The position numbers were made by a program, and so were the translations under genes. The notes beneath the pieces were generated by a model. That model was given only the letters and a program-made list of their open reading frames with translations, was not told the DNA's origin and did not search any database. DNA of 64,000 nt from an uncultured Sphingomonas sp. (lineage in GTDB: Bacteria > Pseudomonadota > Alphaproteobacteria > Sphingomonadales > Sphingomonadaceae), in NCBI GenBank assembly GCA_913776255.1, contig CAJYLV010000057.1:1-64000 (forward strand), written 5' to 3'. Position 1 is the first letter of the stretch. Every line of letters starts with the position of its first letter. Of the stretch, positions 28,480 to 37,903 are shown in pieces.

Positions 28480-29092
28480 GCGCGAAGATGTCCACCTCCG
28501 GCCAGCCCGCCAGATCCAGCTCGGCGCGCGCCGGCAGGAAGTCGAAACACGCCTGCGCCAGTGCGGTGCGGCCCTCGCGCGCCAGCCGACGGTCGAGTTC
28601 TTCCTTCAGCCGGTGCAGATAGCGGACGTCGGAGGCGGCATAGTCGCGCTGCGCATCGCTCAGCACCGGGCCACCCCAGTCCGACGATTGCTGCTGCTTC
28701 GAGATGTCCTGCCCCAGCAATTCGCGCACCAGCTCCTTCAATCCGTGCCGGTCGGTGTAGGTCCGCACCAGCCGCGATGCGGTCTTGGTGCAATAAACCG
28801 GCGCGGCCACGACGCCGAGATAGTGACGGATCGCCGCGATGTCGAAGCGGCCGAAATGGTAGAGCTTCAGCCGGGCGGGATCGGCGAGCACCTGCCGCAG
28901 CACCGGTGCGGCATAGTCGCTGCCCGGCGAAAAGCGCACGAGATGCTCGTCGCCGCCGCCGTCCGACAGTTGCACCAGGCACAGCCGGTCGCGCGGGGTG
29001 ATGAGCCCCATCGTCTCGGTATCGACCGCGATTGCGGCGCCGGGGGCGAACACGTCGCCGGGCAGGTCTTCTTCGTGCAGATGTACAGCCAT
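28472..29092 (-). CDS. Short ribonuclease D (DEDDy 3'-5' exonuclease domain only)
   Basis: A 206-residue DEDDy-type 3'-5' exoribonuclease. Catalytic motifs: AVDTETMG (Exo I), LYHFGRFDIAAI (Exo II), and YAASDVRYLHRL (Exo III with Tyr and Asp). It is about half the length of E. coli RNase D because the HRDC domains are absent, which is normal for this alphaproteobacterial class next to lptC. The start at 29092 (MAVHLHEEDLPG) fits the family; the frame is open upstream. It overlaps lptC by 8 bases and heads the lpt unit. Confidence 0.9.
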   Translation of the reverse strand: MAVHLHEEDLPGDVFAPGAAIAVDTETMGLITPRDRLCLVQLSDGGGDEHLVRFSPGSDYAAPVLRQVLADPARLKLYHFGRFDIAAIRHYLGVVAAPVYCTKTASRLVRTYTDRHGLKELVRELLGQDISKQQQSSDWGGPVLSDAQRDYAASDVRYLHRLKEELDRRLAREGRTALAQACFDFLPARAELDLAGWPEVDIFAHV

Positions 29093-29361
29093 ATCCGGCC
29101 TGTAACCGCGCGGGTCGCCGGGCTCAATCGCTTCGTGACTCGCGGAGGCCGGTACGACGGAACGTGGCAACAATGCGACCGATCCGCGGCGGTCGCCGGT
29201 CATCGCTTGAAAAGATGCGCAAAACGATTCGCAGGGCGGCGCAAGATGGTCTATGGGGGTGATGAGGCGCAGTAGGTCCTGCGTCGAGGGGAGCCGCGTT
29301 CGCCGTCCTGCGCGTGGCCCTGATGAGAGTGTTCGGGCGGACCGGGAAGACGAACAGGGTT

Positions 29362-30189
29362 ATGGGTTACGACAAGGGCGGCCGCGGTCAGCGCGGCGGG
29401 CGTGGGCGCGACAAGCGCGACAGCTTCGGCGGCGGTGACGATTTCGGCGGCGGCGGTTTTGGCGGCGGCGGCTTCGGCGGCGGCTTTGAGGATCGTGGCG
29501 GCGGCTTCGGCGGCGGTCGCGGCTTCGGTGGCGGCGGCGGCGGCTTCGGCGGCGGCGGTGGTGGTGGCTTCCGCGGCGGTGGCGGCGGCGGCTTCGGTGG
29601 CGGCGGCGGTGGCCGCGGCTTCGGCGGCGGTGGCGGCATGCCCCCGCAGGTCGTTGGCGAAGGCACCGGCGTGGTCAAGTTCTTCAACGGTCAGAAGGGC
29701 TTCGGCTTCATCGTCCGTGATGACGGCGGCGAGGACGTGTTCGTGCACATCTCGGCGGTCGAGCAGGCGGGCCTGTCGGGCCTGGCCGAGGGCCAGCCGC
29801 TCGGCTTCACGCTCGTCGATCGCGGCGGTCGCGTTTCGGCGACCGATCTGAAGATCGACGGCGAGCCGATGCCGGTCCAGGAGCGCTCGGCGCCGCGCGA
29901 GGGCGGATTCGGCGACCGTGGCGATCGTGGTCCGCGCGCCGGCGGTGCCGGCGGCCCGCAGCGTCAGCTGACCGGAGAGAAGGCGACGGGCACCGTCAAG
30001 TTCTTCAACGCGATGAAGGGCTTCGGCTTCATTCAGCGCGACGACGGGCAGCCGGATGCGTTCGTGCACATCTCGGCCGTCGAGCGCGCCGGGATGCCGA
30101 CGCTCAACGAGGGCGACCGGCTGAGCTTCGAGATCGAGGTCGATCGTCGCGGCAAATATGCGGCCGTGAACCTCGAGTCGGGCAGCTAA
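29362..30189 (+). CDS. Glycine-rich protein with two cold-shock domains
   Basis: A 275-residue nucleic-acid-binding protein. The first 90 residues are nearly all Gly, Phe and Arg (FGGG repeats, RGG-like motifs), then two cold-shock domains, each with RNP1 (KFFNGQKGFGFIV and KFFNAMKGFGFIQ) and RNP2 (DVFVHIS and DAFVHIS), joined by an Arg/Gly-rich linker. Such proteins bind single-stranded RNA and act as chaperones. The start MGYDKGG at 29362 matches family custom; a GTG at 29314 and an ATG at 29323 are alternatives. A terminator follows at 30216. The long 269-base leader is shared with the divergent rnd operon. Confidence 0.9.
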   Translation: MGYDKGGRGQRGGRGRDKRDSFGGGDDFGGGGFGGGGFGGGFEDRGGGFGGGRGFGGGGGGFGGGGGGGFRGGGGGGFGGGGGGRGFGGGGGMPPQVVGEGTGVVKFFNGQKGFGFIVRDDGGEDVFVHISAVEQAGLSGLAEGQPLGFTLVDRGGRVSATDLKIDGEPMPVQERSAPREGGFGDRGDRGPRAGGAGGPQRQLTGEKATGTVKFFNAMKGFGFIQRDDGQPDAFVHISAVERAGMPTLNEGDRLSFEIEVDRRGKYAAVNLESGS

Positions 30190-30215
30190 GCAGACCGGTT
30201 CTTGCGAACGAATGG

Positions 30216-30253
30216 CGGCCCGTCCGACTCCTGTCGGGCGGGCCGTTGTCGTT
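30216..30253 (+). terminator. Intrinsic terminator after the cold-shock gene
   Basis: A 13-bp stem (30216-30228 with 30233-30245, one G-U pair) and a four-base TCCT loop are followed by TTGTCGTTT. It lies 27 bases past the stop codon of the cold-shock gene. Confidence 0.8.
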
Positions 30254-30270
30254 TGGCGCGGTCCCTTCTT

Positions 30271-30354
30271 CGTCGCCCCGGACTTGATCCGGGGACCCGC
30301 TTACCCATCGCGCCGCGGGAAGAAGCGGGATCCCGGGTCAAGCCCGGGATGACG
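30271..30354. repeat. REP-like inverted repeat, GTCGCCCCGGACTTGATCC family
   Basis: Arms of about 32 bp (30271-30302 and 30323-30354) surround a 20-base loop. A fragment of the same sequence is at 47579-47600. It lies between the cold-shock gene terminator and prfC. Confidence 0.82.
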
Positions 30355-30475
30355 TGTGAAGGGAGGCGGCGCGCGGTCCTCACACCCGCCTCTGTCCCTG
30401 CGCGCGCCATCCTGCTATCCGCGCGCTCCACATCGCCGCGCGACCGCGGCGCTTGCCCGAACCGCTGGAACCCGC

Positions 30476-32002
<1,527 letters not shown>

Positions 32003-32014
32003 AACAATCCACGC

Positions 32015-32111
32015 CGTCATTCCCGCGAAGGCGGGAATCCAGACGCGTAGGTCCGTCGATGGCAGCGATGCGTCAGAGGTTCTGGATTCTTCCCCCTACT
32101 GGGGGATGACA
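32015..32111. repeat. REP-like inverted repeat between prfC and mgtE
   Basis: The left arm CGTCATTCCCGCGAAGGCGG (from 32015) through TCCAGA pairs imperfectly with the right arm (32081-32111, TCTGGATTC to GGATGACA). It sits between two converging genes only 12 and 8 bases from their stops, so it probably serves as a two-way terminator. Confidence 0.78.
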
Positions 32112-32118
32112 GGCACGC

Positions 32119-33531
32119 TTACCCGCCCAGCCCCCAGAGCGCGGCCAGCCCGAGGAAGGTGAAGAACCCCAAAGAATCGGTGCAGGTCGTCACGAACACC
32201 GACGAGGCGACCGCCGGATCGACGTCGAACCGGTCGAGCGTCACCGGGACCAGCACGCCCGCGAGCCCGGCGACGATGTTGTTGAGGAACAACGCCAGTC
32301 CGAACACCATCGACAGCGCCGGGTTGCCGAACCACAGATAGGAGCCCGCGCCGACCAGCAGCCCAAGCCCGATGCCGTTGCTCCCCGCGATCCGCAGCTC
32401 GCGGGTAATCATCCGCAAGGTGTTCGATCCAGTCAGCTGGTTCGTCGCGAGCGCGCGAACGACGACGGCGAGCGTCTGCGTCCCGGCATTGCCGCCCATC
32501 CCGCTGACGATCCCCATCAATTGCGCGAGCACCGCGAAGCGCGCGATCCGCTCGTCGAACAGCCCGACCACCGTCGCCGCGATCATCGCGGTCGGCAGGT
32601 TGATGAGCAGCCAGGTCAGCCGCGTCCGCACGGTGAGGCGGATCGGCTCGTTGATGTCGCCTTCGCCCGCGCCCGACAAGCGCAGCGCGTCCTCGCCGGC
32701 TTCCTGCTGGATGATGTGGACGACGTCGTCGACCGTGATCATCCCGACCAGCCGCCCGGAGCCGTCGACGACCGCGGCGGAGATCAGCGCATATTTCTGG
32801 AACCGGAGCGCGACCTCTTCCTGGTCCATGTCGACCGGGATCAGCGTCTGCTCGCGTTGCATAACGTCGGCGATCGCGATGCTGCGCGGGGTGCGCAGGA
32901 TCCAGCTCAGCGAACAGGTGCCGACTGGCTCGTGAGTCGGATCGACGACGAAGATTTCCCAGAAATCGGTGGTCAGCGTCTCGTCGGCGCGCAGATAGTC
33001 GAGCACGTCGCCGACCGTCCAATGTTCGGGCACCGCGACCAGATCGCGCTGCATGAGGCGACCGGCGGACTCCTCGGGGTAGGACAGCGCCTCCTCGATC
33101 GCCGCGCGATCGTCGGGCTCCATCGCGCGCAGGACCTCGCGCTGGTCCTCCGGCTCCATGTCCTCGATGATCGCGACCGCGTCGTCGGTATCGAGTTCGC
33201 TCGCGATGTCCGCGACCTGCCGCGCGTCGAGCGCGTCGATCAGTACTTCGCGGACATAGTCGTTCATTTCCGCGAACACGTCGGCGTCGAGCAGGTCGCT
33301 GACCGCCGCGGCGAGATCGCGGCGGCCGTCTTCCGGCGTCAGCTCGAACAGATCGGCGATGTCGGCGGGGTGGAGCGGCTCGACCAGCGCATGCGCCTCG
33401 GCGACGTCGCCGGCCTCGACCGCGTCGAGCACCGCGCGGACGAACTCGGGCTTGAGCCGGTCGTCCTCGTCCAGACGCTCCTCGCGGTCGTCCTGCTCCT
33501 CAAACGCGTCGCGCAGCTCGGTCTCGCTCAT
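32119..33531 (-). CDS. mgtE: Magnesium transporter MgtE
   Basis: A 470-residue Mg2+ channel. The N-terminal superhelical domain (HPADIADLFELTPEDGRRDL), two CBS domains (from DVLDYLRADETLTTDFW to VHIIQQEAGEDA) and a C-terminal five-helix pore (RTRLTWLLINLPTAMIAAT onward, GMGGNAGTQTLAVVVRAL) are all present. Cytosolic Mg2+ closes the gate through the N and CBS domains in studied MgtE proteins. The start MSETELRDAFEE at 33531 is preferred over the open frame upstream. Confidence 0.95.
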   Translation of the reverse strand: MSETELRDAFEEQDDREERLDEDDRLKPEFVRAVLDAVEAGDVAEAHALVEPLHPADIADLFELTPEDGRRDLAAAVSDLLDADVFAEMNDYVREVLIDALDARQVADIASELDTDDAVAIIEDMEPEDQREVLRAMEPDDRAAIEEALSYPEESAGRLMQRDLVAVPEHWTVGDVLDYLRADETLTTDFWEIFVVDPTHEPVGTCSLSWILRTPRSIAIADVMQREQTLIPVDMDQEEVALRFQKYALISAAVVDGSGRLVGMITVDDVVHIIQQEAGEDALRLSGAGEGDINEPIRLTVRTRLTWLLINLPTAMIAATVVGLFDERIARFAVLAQLMGIVSGMGGNAGTQTLAVVVRALATNQLTGSNTLRMITRELRIAGSNGIGLGLLVGAGSYLWFGNPALSMVFGLALFLNNIVAGLAGVLVPVTLDRFDVDPAVASSVFVTTCTDSLGFFTFLGLAALWGLGG

Positions 33532-33647
33532 CTGCCGGCTCCCTGGTTCGCGTCGGACCAGAGGGCACCTAGCGCGGGCGTCGCGCATTTGCCAGCCGGG
33601 CGCGGGACCGATAGGGGCGCGCGCATACGGCAAGAAAGGAACTGCCT

Positions 33648-34103
33648 GTGACCGATACCTATTCCACGCTGACCCTGACGCTGGACGGCGGCGACGTGAC
33701 CATCCAGCTGCGCCCCGATCTGGCGCCCGAGCATGTCGCGCGCATCGCCGAGCTGGCGAACGAGGGCTTCTACGACGGCGTAATGTTCCACCGCGTGATC
33801 CCGGGCTTCATGGCGCAGGGCGGCGATCCGACCGGCACCGGGATGCACGGATCGGACAAGCCGAACCTGAAGCAGGAGTTCAGCAAGGAGCCGCACGTAC
33901 GCGGCACTTGCTCGATGGCGCGGACGATGGACCCGAACTCGGCGAACTCGCAATTCTTCATCTGCTTCGACGACGCGCGCTTCCTCGACGGGCAGTACAC
34001 CGTCTGGGGGCAGGTGACCGACGGCATGGAGCTGATCGACGCGCTGCCCAAGGGCGAGCCGCCCGCGAACCCCGGCAAGATCGTGTCGATGAAGGCGGCC
34101 TGA
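33648..34103 (+). CDS. Cyclophilin-type peptidyl-prolyl isomerase
   Basis: A 151-residue cytoplasmic cyclophilin, with no signal peptide. Catalytic and binding motifs: FYDGVMFHRVIPGFMAQGGD (Arg in FHRV), GTCSMARTMDPNSANSQFFI, and FLDGQYTVWGQV. It catalyses cis-trans isomerisation of prolyl bonds, resembling PpiB. The start is a GTG with AAGAAAGGA upstream. It is divergent from mgtE across 116 bases and is followed by a strong hairpin. Confidence 0.95.
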   Translation: MTDTYSTLTLTLDGGDVTIQLRPDLAPEHVARIAELANEGFYDGVMFHRVIPGFMAQGGDPTGTGMHGSDKPNLKQEFSKEPHVRGTCSMARTMDPNSANSQFFICFDDARFLDGQYTVWGQVTDGMELIDALPKGEPPANPGKIVSMKAA

Positions 34104-34104
34104 T

Positions 34105-34150
34105 CCCGTCGCGGCTCGCCCTGCCCGGCGGGGCGAGTCGCGGGGGCCTT
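34105..34150 (+). terminator. GC-rich hairpin after the cyclophilin gene
   Basis: A long imperfect stem with perfect core CTCGCCC/GGGCGAG (arms about 34105-34121 and 34130-34146) begins right after the stop codon. There is no strong U-tract (CCTTAGTT), so termination efficiency is uncertain. Confidence 0.5.
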
Positions 34151-34258
34151 AGTTGACGAAGAATGCGCCTATCGGCGTCGCGAGCGCGTGCCCTGCGGCA
34201 GCCTTGCGCGCGGCCCGGCCGCATGATGCCGGATGTTGGACGGTGTAGGACAGCCTTC

Positions 34259-34285
34259 CGTCATGCCGCCTGCGCGGGAATGACA
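34259..34285. repeat. Short palindrome related to the REP-like elements
   Basis: GTCAT and ATGAC ends flank a GC-rich centre, resembling the left arm of the element at 32015. It lies eight bases beyond the LysR-regulator stop codon (that gene runs on the other strand). Confidence 0.5.
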
Positions 34286-34292
34286 GGAGGCG

Positions 34293-35177
34293 TCAGCCCT
34301 CGCGCAGCGTCCGGATCAGCCAGTCGCGGAAAATCTTGACCGGCTTGGTTTGCAGCGCGCGCGGGCGGCACGCGAACCAGTAGCTGTACGGGCTGGTGAC
34401 ATCGATATCGAACAGGCGCACCAGCCGCGGGTCGTTGGCGTCCTGGAAGTGGTTCTCGTGCATGAACGCGACGCCGAGCCCCTGCGCTGCCGCCTCGAGG
34501 ATCAGCACGCCGGTATCGAAATAGTCGATCGCGACCGGCTCCATCCCCGGATAGCCCGCCGCCTGGCTCCACGCCGCGAACGTGTCGGGCATGTCGCGGT
34601 GGAGCAGCACGCTATGTTGACGCATCTGTTCGGGGTCGCGCAGCGGATGCGGGCCGTCGAGCAGCCCCCGCGCGCCGATCGGATAGACCATGTTGCGGTC
34701 GAGCCGCTCCGAATAGAGCATCGGATCGATGTCGCGCGCGACGACGATCACCGCGTCGAGCCCTTCGCCGAGTCGCGCCAGCGCGTTGCCGCCGGTGTCG
34801 ATGTCGAGGTGCAGCTCGGGATGCGCGGCGCGCAGCTCGCCCAGCCGCGGGAACAGCCGCTGCGACGCGTAGAGCGGCAGCACGCCGAGCCGCAGCCGCA
34901 GCACCTCGTTGCCGCTGGTCATTCCCTCGATCGCGTCGGACATGCCGTCGAGCGCCGGCGCGATCGCCGCCAGCAGCCGTTCGCCATCGGCATTGGGGAC
35001 CATCGCCTGGTGACGGCGATCGAACAGCGGGCGCGAGATGAAGCGCTCCAGCGTCTGGATGCGACGGCTCAGTGCCGGCGGCGACAGCGCAAGCTCCTGC
35101 GCCGCGGCCTTGATCGAGCCGAGTCGCGCGACGGCCACGAAGGCCTCGATCGCAGTGAGGGGCGGAAGCCGGCGCAT
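34293..35177 (-). CDS. LysR family transcriptional regulator (GcvA-like)
   Basis: A 294-residue LysR regulator: N-terminal winged helix (PPLTAIEAFVAVARLGSIKA, ALSRRIQTLE) and a C-terminal type 2 periplasmic-binding fold (LGVLPLYASQRLFPRLGEL, FDTGVLILEAAAQGLGVAF). The start MRRLPPL at 35177 matches related proteins; the frame is open to 35348 and an ATG pair at 35219-35222 is an alternative. The most obvious target is across the divergent region, which holds the candidate small RNA at 35300 rather than a protein gene. The ligand is unknown. Confidence 0.9.
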   Translation of the reverse strand: MRRLPPLTAIEAFVAVARLGSIKAAAQELALSPPALSRRIQTLERFISRPLFDRRHQAMVPNADGERLLAAIAPALDGMSDAIEGMTSGNEVLRLRLGVLPLYASQRLFPRLGELRAAHPELHLDIDTGGNALARLGEGLDAVIVVARDIDPMLYSERLDRNMVYPIGARGLLDGPHPLRDPEQMRQHSVLLHRDMPDTFAAWSQAAGYPGMEPVAIDYFDTGVLILEAAAQGLGVAFMHENHFQDANDPRLVRLFDIDVTSPYSYWFACRPRALQTKPVKIFRDWLIRTLREG

Positions 35178-35263
35178 GGCAGGATCGGCGAATGGTCCAG
35201 ATTGGCTGTTGCGGTGCATCATGCAACATCCGGCCTGACGCGCAACAACAATCGCCGGGTCGA

Positions 35264-35293
35264 TTGCAGAAAATGCAAGCATACCGCTATCAT
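35264..35293 (+). promoter_or_regulatory. Candidate sigma-70-type promoter for the small RNA
   Basis: TTGCAG (35264-35269) and TATCAT (35288-35293) are separated by 18 bases. The -10 matches consensus at 5 of 6 positions, while the -35 keeps only the TTG. Transcription would start near 35300 and run to the terminator at 35370. Confidence 0.4.
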
Positions 35294-35299
35294 TTCGCA

Positions 35300-35398
35300 C
35301 TTGCGAGCGGCCATGCCGCGGCGCACATAGAGCGGGCCTTTCAGGCATCCTCTCCTAAAAACTTCAAACGGCCGGCCCCTTGGGGCTGGCCTTTTTTT
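35300..35398 (+). ncRNA. Candidate trans-acting small RNA (about 99 nt)
   Basis: Between the divergent LysR gene and the cdc48-like gene lies a compact transcript-like unit with no ORF: a promoter-like sequence at 35264, a 5' hairpin GCGGC-CAT-GCCGC (35307-35319), a single-stranded CU-rich stretch CATCCTCTCCTAAAAAC (about 35347-35363) able to pair with Shine-Dalgarno sequences, and a strong intrinsic terminator (35370-35391) with seven T. This layout resembles alphaproteobacterial sRNAs such as the suhB/MmgR group. Exact ends are estimated; no covariance search was run. It could instead be the leader of the gene at 35487. Confidence 0.55.
35370..35398 (+). terminator. Orphan intrinsic terminator (end of candidate sRNA)
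   Basis: A 10-bp stem GGCCGGCCCC / GGGGCTGGCC (one G-U pair) with a TT turn is followed by TTTTTTT. No plus-strand protein gene lies upstream within the intergenic region, so the terminator must end a non-coding transcript or attenuate the next gene, whose start codon is 89 bases further on. Confidence 0.88.
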
Positions 35399-35486
35399 CG
35401 TCTGCGCGACGGGCGGACGTGGGTCGCAATGCGGAACCGGCGCCCTATCTCCTGCGCTCGGCCCCTGGCCGCGCGAAAGGAACGAC

Positions 35487-37781
35487 ATGGCGGATGCCGA
35501 CGAGACAGTGGTGAAGTTGCAGGTCGCGAACGCGCGGCCGGAGGATAGCGGGCGCGGCGTCGCGCATCTGCCGCGGGTGGTGTTCGCGGCGCTGGGGATC
35601 ACCGACGGCGACGTCGTCGAAATCGTCGGCAAGAAGACCACCCCGGCGCGCGCGATCGGCCCCTATGCCGAGGACGAGGGGCTGGAGCTGGTGCGGATCG
35701 ACGGGCTCCAGCGCGCCAATGCCGGGGTCGGCTCGGGCGATTTCGTTGAAGTGCGGCGCGCCGAATCGAAGGCGGCGACGCGGGTCGTGTTCGCGCCGGC
35801 GCAGCAGAACCTGCGGTTGCAGGGCTCGACCAACGCGCTGAAGCGCACCTTTTTCGGCCGGCCGCTGTGCGCGGGCGACATCGTCGCGACCGCCGGGCAC
35901 CAGCGCGTCCAGAACATGCCGCCGGGGATGGAACGCTACGTCAACGCCCCCGCTTATGCCCTGCAGGAGATCCGGCTGCTGGTCGTCTCGGCGAGCCCGA
36001 AGGGGGTCGTCCATATCGACGAGAGCACCGAGATCGAGCTGCGCCCCGAATATGAGGAGCCGCAAGCCGCGCGCCGCGCCGACGTCACCTATGACGATAT
36101 CGGCGGCATGGGGCAGACGATCGACCAGCTCCGCGAAATGGTCGAGCTGCCGTTGCGCTATCCCGAACTCTTCCAGCGGCTCGGCGTCGATCCGCCCAAG
36201 GGCGTGCTGCTGCACGGGCCGCCCGGCACCGGCAAGACGCGGCTGGCGCGCGCGGTGGCCAACGAATCGGACGCGCAATTCTTCCTCATCAACGGTCCCG
36301 AGATCATGGGCTCGGCCTATGGCGAATCCGAGCAACGGCTGCGGCAGGTGTTCGAGGAAGCCAGCAAGTCGGCACCGTCGATCGTGTTCATCGACGAGAT
36401 CGACTCGATCGCGCCCAAGCGGGGTCAAGTGTCGGGCGAGGCGGAGAAGCGCGTCGTCGCGCAATTGCTGACGCTGATGGACGGGCTGGAGGCGCGCGCC
36501 AATCTGGTGGTGATCGCGGCGACCAACCGGCCCGAAGCGATCGACGAGGCGCTGCGCCGGCCCGGCCGCTTCGACCGCGAGATCATCGTCGGCGTGCCGG
36601 ACGAGCGCGGGCGGCGCGAGATCCTCGGCATCCATACCCGCGGCATGCCGCTGGGCGAGGGTGTCGAGCTGAACGATCTGGCGCGCCAGACCTTCGGGTT
36701 CGTCGGCGCCGATCTGGCGGCGCTGACCCGCGAGGCGGCGATCGAGGCGGTGCGGCGGATCATGCCGCGGCTCAACCTCGAGGATCGCACGATCCCCGCC
36801 GAGGTGCTCGACATGCTCGCGGTGACGCGCGAGGATTTCACCGAGGCGCTCAAGCGCGTCCAGCCGAGCGCGATGCGCGAGGTGATGGTGCAGGCGCCGA
36901 CCGTCAAATGGTCGGACGTCGGCGGCCTCGACGACGCGCAGATGCGGCTCAAGGAAGGCGTGGAGCTGCCGCTCAAGGACCCGGACGCCTTCCGCCGGCT
37001 GGGGATCCGCCCGGCGAAGGGCTTCCTGCTCTACGGGCCGCCGGGGACGGGCAAGACCCTGCTCGCCAAGGCGGTGGCGCGCGAGGCGCAGGCCAACTTC
37101 ATCGCCACCAAGTCGAGCGACCTGCTCAGCAAATGGTATGGCGAGAGCGAGCAGCAGATCGCGCGGCTGTTCCAGCGCGCGCGACAGGTCGCGCCGACGG
37201 TGATCTTCATCGACGAGCTCGATTCGCTGGTGCCGGCGCGCGGCGGCGGGCTCGGCGAGCCGCAGGTGACCGAGCGCGTGGTCAACACGATCCTCGCCGA
37301 GATGGACGGGCTGGAGGAACTCCAGTCGGTGGTGGTGATCGGCGCGACCAACCGGCCGAATCTGGTCGATCCGGCGCTGCTGCGACCGGGGCGGTTCGAC
37401 GAACTGGTCTATGTCGGGGTGCCGAATGCCGCGGGGCGGCGGCGGATCCTCGACATCCAGACGCAGAAGATGCCGCTGGCGCCCGATGTCGATCTCGACG
37501 CGGTGGCGGCGCGGACCGAGCGCTTCACCGGCGCCGATCTGGAGGATGTCGTGCGCCGCGCCGGGCTGATCGCGCTGCGCGAGTCGCTCGACACGCGCGA
37601 GGTGCGGCGCGCGCATCTCGAGCGCGCGCTGGAGGAGAGCCGCGCGAGCGTGACGCCGGAGGTGGAGCGCGATTACGAGCAGATGGCGGCACGGCTGAAG
37701 CAGGAGGCGAACGCGATCCAGCCGATCGGCTTCATCGCGCCGGGGCAGCTGACGGCGCGGCCGGGCGGCAAGGAGGTTTAG
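35487..37781 (+). CDS. Cdc48/p97-type AAA ATPase with two ATPase domains
   Basis: A 764-residue protein with the full Cdc48 plan: N domain (double-psi barrel, [19 protein letters not shown]), D1 AAA domain (Walker A GPPGTGKT about 244, Walker [10 protein letters not shown], arginine finger RRPGRFDRE) and D2 (Walker A about 517, Walker [18 protein letters not shown]). Such hexamers unfold or extract proteins by pulling them through the central pore. Archaeal and eukaryotic relatives work with the proteasome and ubiquitin; no proteasome or Ufd1/Npl4-like gene is nearby, so the bacterial client is unknown. Single gene. Confidence 0.95.
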   Translation: MADADETVVKLQVANARPEDSGRGVAHLPRVVFAALGITDGDVVEIVGKKTTPARAIGPYAEDEGLELVRIDGLQRANAGVGSGDFVEVRRAESKAATRVVFAPAQQNLRLQGSTNALKRTFFGRPLCAGDIVATAGHQRVQNMPPGMERYVNAPAYALQEIRLLVVSASPKGVVHIDESTEIELRPEYEEPQAARRADVTYDDIGGMGQTIDQLREMVELPLRYPELFQRLGVDPPKGVLLHGPPGTGKTRLARAVANESDAQFFLINGPEIMGSAYGESEQRLRQVFEEASKSAPSIVFIDEIDSIAPKRGQVSGEAEKRVVAQLLTLMDGLEARANLVVIAATNRPEAIDEALRRPGRFDREIIVGVPDERGRREILGIHTRGMPLGEGVELNDLARQTFGFVGADLAALTREAAIEAVRRIMPRLNLEDRTIPAEVLDMLAVTREDFTEALKRVQPSAMREVMVQAPTVKWSDVGGLDDAQMRLKEGVELPLKDPDAFRRLGIRPAKGFLLYGPPGTGKTLLAKAVAREAQANFIATKSSDLLSKWYGESEQQIARLFQRARQVAPTVIFIDELDSLVPARGGGLGEPQVTERVVNTILAEMDGLEELQSVVVIGATNRPNLVDPALLRPGRFDELVYVGVPNAAGRRRILDIQTQKMPLAPDVDLDAVAARTERFTGADLEDVVRRAGLIALRESLDTREVRRAHLERALEESRASVTPEVERDYEQMAARLKQEANAIQPIGFIAPGQLTARPGGKEV

Positions 37782-37903
37782 GTTCACGCGGAGGCGCGGA
37801 GGCGCAGAGAGGGTGCGCCGCAGGCAAGCGAATCCCAATTTTCGAGGTGAGATCAGCTTGCCGGCGGCGCATCCCCTCCGCGTCTCCGCGCCTCCGCGTG
37901 AAC
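37782..37903. repeat. Inverted repeat that runs into the MFS gene 3' end
   Basis: GTTCACGCGGAGGCGCGGAG from 37782 pairs with its reverse complement ending at 37903, around a loop of about 65 bases. The right arm lies inside the coding end of the MFS transporter and encodes part of its last residues (DVHAEARRRGG). The left arm begins one base after the cdc48-like stop codon. Confidence 0.82.

Noticed and set aside
29400..29640. Apparent tandem DNA repeat of GGCGGCGGCTTC units
   Set aside because: It is codon-level repetition of the glycine-rich protein segment in the cold-shock gene. The opposite-strand proline-rich frame is its mirror, not a gene.
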